Shown here piece by piece: positions 26,616 to 33,714 of a DNA stretch of 33,714 bases; position 1 is the stretch's first letter, and every line of letters begins with the position of its first letter. The stretch covers positions 1-33,714 of the forward strand of contig JASEJQ010000025.1 of the NCBI GenBank assembly GCA_030016635.1, in the 5' to 3' direction. This stretch comes from Thermoanaerobacteraceae bacterium (GTDB lineage Bacteria; Bacillota; Thermoanaerobacteria; Thermoanaerobacterales; UBA4877). A program made the translations under genes and the position numbers. The notes beneath the pieces were generated by a model. That model made no database searches and was not told the DNA's origin. It saw nothing but the letters and a program-made list of their open reading frames with translations.

Positions 26616-29600
26616 AGCCTACCTCCAAGGAATTGAAACGATTTTCTATTGCAATTCTTTCTACAGGCAAATTCAGTTTTTAGCCTACCTCCAAGGAATT
26701 GAAACTCATCTTCACTAGAAATACCGAGGATTGCAGCCAGTGAGTTTTTAGCCTACCTCCAAGGAATTGAAACAGCGGCACGGATGGGGTATAGACAGGC
26801 TATGGAGACGTTTTTAGCCTACCTCCAAGGAATTGAAACTTCATTTCCCGATAAGCGGCCGGGAGATCATCCGGGAGGTTTTTAGCCTACCTCCAAGGAA
26901 TTGAAACTGTGAGCAAGTCATCAATGGCACTCGATACTTGCTTAGTTTTTAGCCTACCTCCAAGGAATTGAAACTCATTTTATACCTCCTTTTTTGCTGC
27001 GGTATTTTCGGTTTTTAGCCTACCTCCAAGGAATTGAAACTCAGGGCGGAAGCAAGAAAACAGGTGCAATGACTAAGGTTTTTAGCCTACCTCCAAGGAA
27101 TTGAAACTAGTGCCTTATGCTTGGTTCAACAGTACAACACATGTTTTTAGCCTACCTCCAAGGAATTGAAACTGATAATAGAAAAAATCATTTCTTCAAC
27201 TTCTTCTGGGTTTTTAGCCTACCTCCAAGGAATTGAAACAGACATAGAATCACTTTTCAAAGACTAGTTGAGACTAGTTTTTAGCCTACCTCCAAGGAAT
27301 TGAAACATGTAGAGCAGGTCCTTTCTGGCCTGAATAAAGCTGTGGGTTTTTAGCCTACCTCCAAGGAATTGAAACTTATTCGTCCCATTCATCATCGTCG
27401 CCTTCTTCCTCGGTTTTTAGCCTACCTCCAAGGAATTGAAACAATTTTAAGTCTTTAGTATCCTTGCAAGATTTTACCGTTTTTAGCCTACCTCCAAGGA
27501 ATTGAAACTAGCTTATATACTTCCGACAGATGCAGCAGACTACGTTTTTAGCCTACCTCCAAGGAATTGAAACCTGCTACCTTCATCCTTCCTCATCCTC
27601 GCTTTCCTTGTTTTTAGCCTACCTCCAAGGAATTGAAACCGTATAAATTCCTCTTGGAAACTCAAACCCGGCACTGTTTTTAGCCTACCTCCAAGGAATT
27701 GAAACGATAGTAATACACAGCAATGGATTGAACAAACTATAGGTTTTTAGCCTACCTCCAAGGAATTGAAACCGCAGCAAGTAGTGTATACAATCGAACA
27801 AACTATGATGTTTTTAGCCTACCTCCAAGGAATTGAAACATTCGTTCTTTGATTGATTCCACTAATATCTTTTTGTTTTTAGCCTACCTCCAAGGAATTG
27901 AAACCAAACGAGGCTGATGCCTGCCCTTATACAGATGCCGGTTTTTAGCCTACCTCCAAGGAATTGAAACTTTATGGCTTCCTGCACTTCCTGGGAGAGC
28001 TGCTCCGTTTTTAGCCTACCTCCAAGGAATTGAAACAAAGATAGCGGAAGCCCTTGATTGCTCTATAGAAAGTTTTTAGCCTACCTCCAAGGAATTGAAA
28101 CATATTAGAAATGAATATGACAGCGACAGAACAATAGTTTTTAGCCTACCTCCAAGGAATTGAAACACTCCAGGGGTAAAGGGTCGCCCAGGAAAGAATA
28201 TATGTTTTTAGCCTACCTCCAAGGAATTGAAACCCTGCGGTATTTCCAGAACTTACTAAGAATGACATCGTTTTTAGCCTACCTCCAAGGAATTGAAACC
28301 AATTCCTGCTCCGCAGTAAGGTTGGCGAGGTCCCAGTTTTTAGCCTACCTCCAAGGAATTGAAACTCCTCTATATCTGCGTGCTTCCATCGTGCGTTCTC
28401 CGTTTTTAGCCTACCTCCAAGGAATTGAAACTGGAGCCCCAAAAGGGAGGAATATACAAAACCACAAAGTTTTTAGCCTACCTCCAAGGAATTGAAACCC
28501 AAAATAAGGCAATTATTATTGATAATATTATGGCAGTTTTTAGCCTACCTCCAAGGAATTGAAACGCAGTTTCGACGCCAGCTATGTGGAGGGCGACGGT
28601 CGGTTTTTAGCCTACCTCCAAGGAATTGAAACAGGCGTATCGGCTACGCCTCTATTCCGCTATATGACGTTTTTAGCCTACCTCCAAGGAATTGAAACTT
28701 CTAATCATTTTTTTCCTCCTTTTCGCTGTGGTATTTGTTTTTAGCCTACCTCCAAGGAATTGAAACACAAAGCAGCAGAAGATACAGAAGATTCCCCAGA
28801 AAAGTTTTTAGCCTACCTCCAAGGAATTGAAACTGCAACAAAATACAGCGATGCAAAGGTCGTAGCCGAGGTTTTTAGCCTACCTCCAAGGAATTGAAAC
28901 GTATATGATAAAGAGGTATCCTGTTCTAATATAGCTTGGTTTTTAGCCTACCTCCAAGGAATTGAAACACGGCCCGGACATACAAAGGGCAGCAAAAGTG
29001 CTGGGTTTTTAGCCTACCTCCAAGGAATTGAAACCAGCTAATACTCCTCGCTATGAAACAGGCAAATTCGGTTTTTAGCCTACCTCCAAGGAATTGAAAC
29101 ATTTTGCCATCTATATATTCTACAGACATACCCAAAGTTTTTAGCCTACCTCCAAGGAATTGAAACCTATCTGAGGTTTTCAGGTGGCAGTGAGGCTGTA
29201 GCAGTTTTTAGCCTACCTCCAAGGAATTGAAACTATCATTAATGAGATAGTTATCTATGACAATCCCGAGTTTTTAGCCTACCTCCAAGGAATTGAAACG
29301 TGCTACTTCTTGGACACAGGTCTCCATAACAGGTGGTTTTTAGCCTACCTCCAAGGAATTGAAACTGAAGGTGATGACTTACACGGAAAGCGGAGATTTT
29401 GGGTTTTTAGCCTACCTCCAAGGAATTGAAACTGAAGAGGCGTAGCCGATACGCCTCATTTTAGTCTAGTTTTTAGCCTACCTCCAAGGAATTGAAACTA
29501 TCACATCGGTTTCCTGTAGGTCTTCAAGACTTTCGTTTTTAGCCTACCTCCAAGGAATTGAAACCCATTTCTTTCATTTTTTATCCTCCTTTATTTATTT

Positions 29601-32600
29601 ATGTTTTTAGCCTACCTCCAAGGAATTGAAACGCCATCGTACTTACCTTCCTCCTCTTGTGCAACGTTGTTTTTAGCCTACCTCCAAGGAATTGAAACTG
29701 TTAAGCGGGGGAACAGGCGAGAACGGTACGTTCGGTTTTTAGCCTACCTCCAAGGAATTGAAACCCTTCCTGCATGGTCGCAGTGGCCTTTGCGGCATGG
29801 GTTTTTAGCCTACCTCCAAGGAATTGAAACAACGGATATACATTTCCAAATTCCTCACTTTCCTCTTGGTTTTTAGCCTACCTCCAAGGAATTGAAACTG
29901 AGGTAGAAAAGGAAACAGAGAAGGCTATACTGGTTCGTTTTTAGCCTACCTCCAAGGAATTGAAACCACTGTTATAAATTACTTCTATATCATCATAAGC
30001 TACGTTTTTAGCCTACCTCCAAGGAATTGAAACAAGAAACGGGGCGGAAATATGCTTCAGGAACTACTATGTTTTTAGCCTACCTCCAAGGAATTGAAAC
30101 CCTTGTCTGTTGTGAGTTCTCGCTTTTCGTATAAGTCGTTTTTAGCCTACCTCCAAGGAATTGAAACAATTCACTATAGATTTGATAAAACTAATTAATT
30201 CGGTTTTTAGCCTACCTCCAAGGAATTGAAACTTCAATGAAATTTTTATTCTCTTTTTGTCCCCATGTTTTTAGCCTACCTCCAAGGAATTGAAACCTTT
30301 TCATGAGGCACTTGCAGATGCGATATTGCATGGTTTTTAGCCTACCTCCAAGGAATTGAAACACGGGTTTTCTAAGGCAATATATATGACTAAAGAAGAG
30401 TTTTTAGCCTACCTCCAAGGAATTGAAACACGAATACAGCAGTAAAACGGGATGAAAATGACAATATGTTTTTAGCCTACCTCCAAGGAATTGAAACTCT
30501 TTCCTAACCATAAACGCAAAACTCATTTTGTCTAGTTTTTAGCCTACCTCCAAGGAATTGAAACAAGAATGGCAATCAAAACAAAACGGCAGCCTGCAAA
30601 GGTTTTTAGCCTACCTCCAAGGAATTGAAACAATAATGTAAGTGCTGATGCAGATAAATCGGAAGGCGTTTTTAGCCTACCTCCAAGGAATTGAAACCCT
30701 TGTAATGTCTGTTTCTCATCTTCGTCAAGTCTTGTTTTTAGCCTACCTCCAAGGAATTGAAACAATTTTTTTTGAATATAATACATACCTTCTTCATTAA
30801 GTTTTTAGCCTACCTCCAAGGAATTGAAACATAGAAGATGCAGAACACTTTGAGCAACGTTGGAATGTTTTTAGCCTACCTCCAAGGAATTGAAACTGTT
30901 TCTAATTTGCCGTCCAATTTCTAAATACCTCCGTTTTTAGCCTACCTCCAAGGAATTGAAACATAAAAAATGAGGAGGAATGAAAAATGAGTGCGCAGTT
31001 TTTAGCCTACCTCCAAGGAATTGAAACCTTCTTCATCACCTAGTAATTTACGCAAAGCAGCTAGTTTTTAGCCTACCTCCAAGGAATTGAAACGTACTAT
31101 CCTGCCGTTAGAATCATATGTTAAATCAAAGTTTTTAGCCTACCTCCAAGGAATTGAAACCGAACATATATCCTATACCGCCCGAATTGTAAGCAAAGTT
31201 TTTAGCCTACCTCCAAGGAATTGAAACTGCAGGATGAGGATGTAGATGGATATTCAGAAAGCAGTTTTTAGCCTACCTCCAAGGAATTGAAACCTCCAGT
31301 AGAAGATACTGTATTTGTAAAGTAATGTAAGTTTTTAGCCTACCTCCAAGGAATTGAAACCAGATAAGGACTTAATAATGTCGCCATCGGTAATTGGTTT
31401 TTAGCCTACCTCCAAGGAATTTAAACATATTTCATCTTCTGTTTTTGGTTTTACTTCGGCCTGCGTTTTTAGCCTACCTCCAAGGAATTGAAACACCATA
31501 TTTTCTGGTGTATAAGCCCTATAACCAGCACGTTTTTAGCCTACCTCCAAGGAATTTAAACGCACCCAGCGGCATAGATTTGATTTGTGTTCCCGCCGTT
31601 TTTAGCCTACCTCCAAGGAATTGAAACAGAATCATGCGTGAAAAGTATGACTGGAATGTAGACGTTTTTAGCCTACCTCCAAGGAATTGAAACTACTTCA
31701 TTTTTCCTCCTTTTTGGCTGTGGTATTTGCGTTTTTAGCCTACCTCCAAGGAATTGAAACATGCCAAATCTGCAATAGTGAGCCTGATACATGTTCTGTT
31801 TTTAGCCTACCTCCAAGGAATTGAAACTAGTGATGGTGAATACGGCCACGCCCTGAGAATTTGTGTTTTTAGCCTACCTCCAAGGAATTGAAACCTCTCT
31901 CTCTTGTTCTATGGCTTCTTTCCGATGCTTTGTTTTTAGCCTACCTCCAAGGAATTGAAACTATTTCCGGATTCTGTGGTAAATACATAACCGCTCTCTG
32001 CTTTTAGCCTACCTCCAAGGAATTGAAACGTAGAGAAAAACGATTAAAAAAGTGCCTGCAAAAGGCGTTTTTAGCCTACCTCCAAGGAATTGAAACGAAG
32101 CCTTTTCCCAATCAGAAGCCGAATAACTCTGTCCGTTTTTAGCCTACCTCCAAGGAATTGAAACAAAGTAAAGATTCTCAAAAGTATTTCTGGTATTAGA
32201 TAGTTTTTAGCCTACCTCCAAGGAATTGAAACAGGAGTTAAAACGCAGGGGGGACACAAATATAATTAGTTTTTAGCCTACCTCCAAGGAATTGAAACCA
32301 AATTTCTCATGCGAATTTTAGTTCGCATAAACGGAGGTTTTTAGCCTACCTCCAAGGAATTGAAACGCCAGGCTCAGAATCCGATATAGAGCGGGCATAA
32401 AAGTTTTTAGCCTACCTCCAAGGAATTGAAACAAGCTCGAGAGACGGGTTCAACTCCCGTGTGCGTCGGTTTTTAGCCTACCTCCAAGGAATTGAAACCC
32501 GAAAGTGCAAGCAAAAATCAAGTTGAGAGAGGCAGGTTTTTAGCCTACCTCCAAGGAATTGAAACAATCTCGGCTCGCCAGCACTTTTGGGCTTCCATTG

Positions 32601-33714
32601 TACGTTTTTAGCCTACCTCCAAGGAATTGAAACATCGCTGTCTGCTATCATTTTCCATGTACAATCCACGTTTTTAGCCTACCTCCAAGGAATTGAAACA
32701 TAATTTCTTGCGGTGTCATCGTGTTCAACCTCGCTGTTTTTAGCCTACCTCCAAGGAATTGAAACTTGAAATTGGTGAACATTTTGTTTTTGTCAGAACG
32801 TTTTTAGCCTACCTCCAAGGAATTGAAACCAAATAAACTGATACTTTCAAATCCTGCTGATGCTGGTTTTTAGCCTACCTCCAAGGAATTGAAACAAAGC
32901 AACATTAGCAGGAAACTACATAGAAGTTAGAGGTTTTTAGCCTACCTCCAAGGAATTGAAACAAGAGAAGTGGACCAAGAAGAGAGGTAGTGCTCAGGGT
33001 TTTTAGCCTACCTCCAAGGAATTGAAACTGAATGGCATAAAGTATTTGCCGTACCAGCCAAGGTTTTTAGCCTACCTCCAAGGAATTGAAACGATTCTAA
33101 TTTTGCACTCCTCATGGAAATGGGTACGTTTTTAGCCTACCTCCAAGGAATTGAAACTCTTTTTTTTGATTTCTTTAGCCCGGCAAGGGGGAAAGTTTTT
33201 AGCCTACCTCCAAGGAATTGAAACATCCCTACAGATACAAGCTATGCAAAAGACCTAAAAGTTTTTAGCCTACCTCCAAGGAATTGAAACGCAGTTTCGA
33301 CGCCAGCTATGTGGAGGGCGACGGCCGTTTTTAGCCTACCTCCAAGGAATTGAAACCCGCACTTTGGACAGACTGTCTTAAGCATTTTGCTCAGTTTTTA
33401 GCCTACCTCCAAGGAATTGAAACCGCAGAAATAATATCAGACGAAGAAGCATTGCAACAGGTTTTTAGCCTACCTCCAAGGAATTGAAACTAAGCCTTCT
33501 CGCTATTTTTAATAATTTTTTCAACTGTTTTTAGCCTACCTCCAAGGAATTGAAACAAATCGAATAAACTCAACAGGCCCGGGGCTAAAATCCGTTTTTA
33601 GCCTACCTCCAAGGAATTGAAACCCGAGACAGCGACTGGCAGAAAGAGATAGTGCAGAGAGTTTTTAGCCTACCTCCAAGGAATTGAAACGCAGTTTCGA
33701 CGCCAGCTATGTGG

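Larger units (their letters stand above)
22630..33714 (+). CRISPR. Type I-B CRISPR array, 167 repeats, open at the right edge
   Basis: By hand I count 167 repeats of 30 nt, first at 22630-22659 and last at 33661-33690, with 166 complete spacers of 34-39 nt (mostly 36-37) and a 24-nt partial spacer at the edge. The repeat starts GTTTTTAGCC, has CTACCTCCAAGG in the middle and ends AATTGAAAC. Conservation is nearly perfect: I saw only three variants, at 31397 and 31532 (G to T at repeat position 26) and at 32000 (T to C at position 2). No distal degeneration is seen, so the true end is probably well beyond the window. The spacers read mostly like phage coding and intergenic DNA. Short peptides predicted across the array are artefacts of the repeat. 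Confidence 0.99.

Noticed and set aside
27706-27809. Adjacent spacers that both end in GAACAAACTAT
   Set aside because: The shared word is 11 nt and falls in different reading frames; with over 160 spacers this is plausible by chance.
26640-29070. Two spacers (26640 and 29035) ending ACAGGCAAATTC
   Set aside because: Only 12 nt are shared and the rest is unrelated; weak evidence of a common target.
22795-33323. Apparent small repeat-rich proteins across the array on both strands, such as FLAYLQGIET or FQFLGGRLKT repeats
   Set aside because: These are translations of the CRISPR repeat in several frames and have no gene structure.

Overview
The window looks like chromosomal DNA of an anaerobic, probably thermophilic, Firmicute of the Clostridia (Thermoanaerobacterales-like). 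The basis is a clostridial thiolase / acyl-CoA dehydrogenase / Etf cluster, strong AGGAGG ribosome sites, AT-rich intergenic DNA, frequent AGG/ATA codons, and a Thermotoga/Thermoanaerobacter-style type I-B CRISPR-Cas locus. The genus assignment is inference; the sequence alone does not fix it.

Layout. 1-56: tail of a thiolase. 227-3189: butyryl-CoA dehydrogenase-like acd, etfB, etfA, flanked on both sides by copies of a 50-nt structured element (70-119 and 3212-3261) and preceded by a 21-bp inverted repeat and a Rex-like site. 3524-4884: lemA and a TPM-domain membrane protein. 4913-5837 (minus): an SdpR/SdpI-like repressor and immunity-protein pair with a palindromic operator. 6003-8740: a class V aminotransferase translationally coupled to serA. 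8892-9647 (minus): PHP-family phosphatase. 9725-10834: DUF362 ferredoxin-like protein. 10852-13533 (minus): Ca2+-type P-type ATPase.

13711-22460 is a complete type I-B cas operon in the order cas6, cas8b, cas7, cas5, cas3, cas4, cas1, cas2, with short overlaps or gaps that suggest one transcript. It is followed by a leader (22461-22629) and a very large array from 22630 to the window edge. By hand count the array has 167 repeats of 30 nt and 166 complete spacers of 34-39 nt, and it runs off the end. The repeat begins GTTTTTAG and ends ATTGAAAC, which sets transcription on the + strand away from cas2.

How it works together: Cas6 would process the array transcript, Cas8b/Cas7/Cas5 form Cascade, Cas3 (HD plus helicase) degrades targets, and Cas4/Cas1/Cas2 add spacers at the leader end. 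The cas operon promoter and the leader promoter share a nearly identical extended -10 block and a GACATG motif at the same distance upstream, so protein and crRNA production may be co-regulated. The most informative content is inside the array: a spacer present three times, one family of spacers against diverged versions of the same phage translation start, several spacers that carry hairpins directly before the repeat's GTTTTT (terminator-like), a tRNA 3'-end spacer, and repeats with a mutated crRNA 5' handle. I found no clearly new defence gene family; the novelty candidates are regulatory and array-level.
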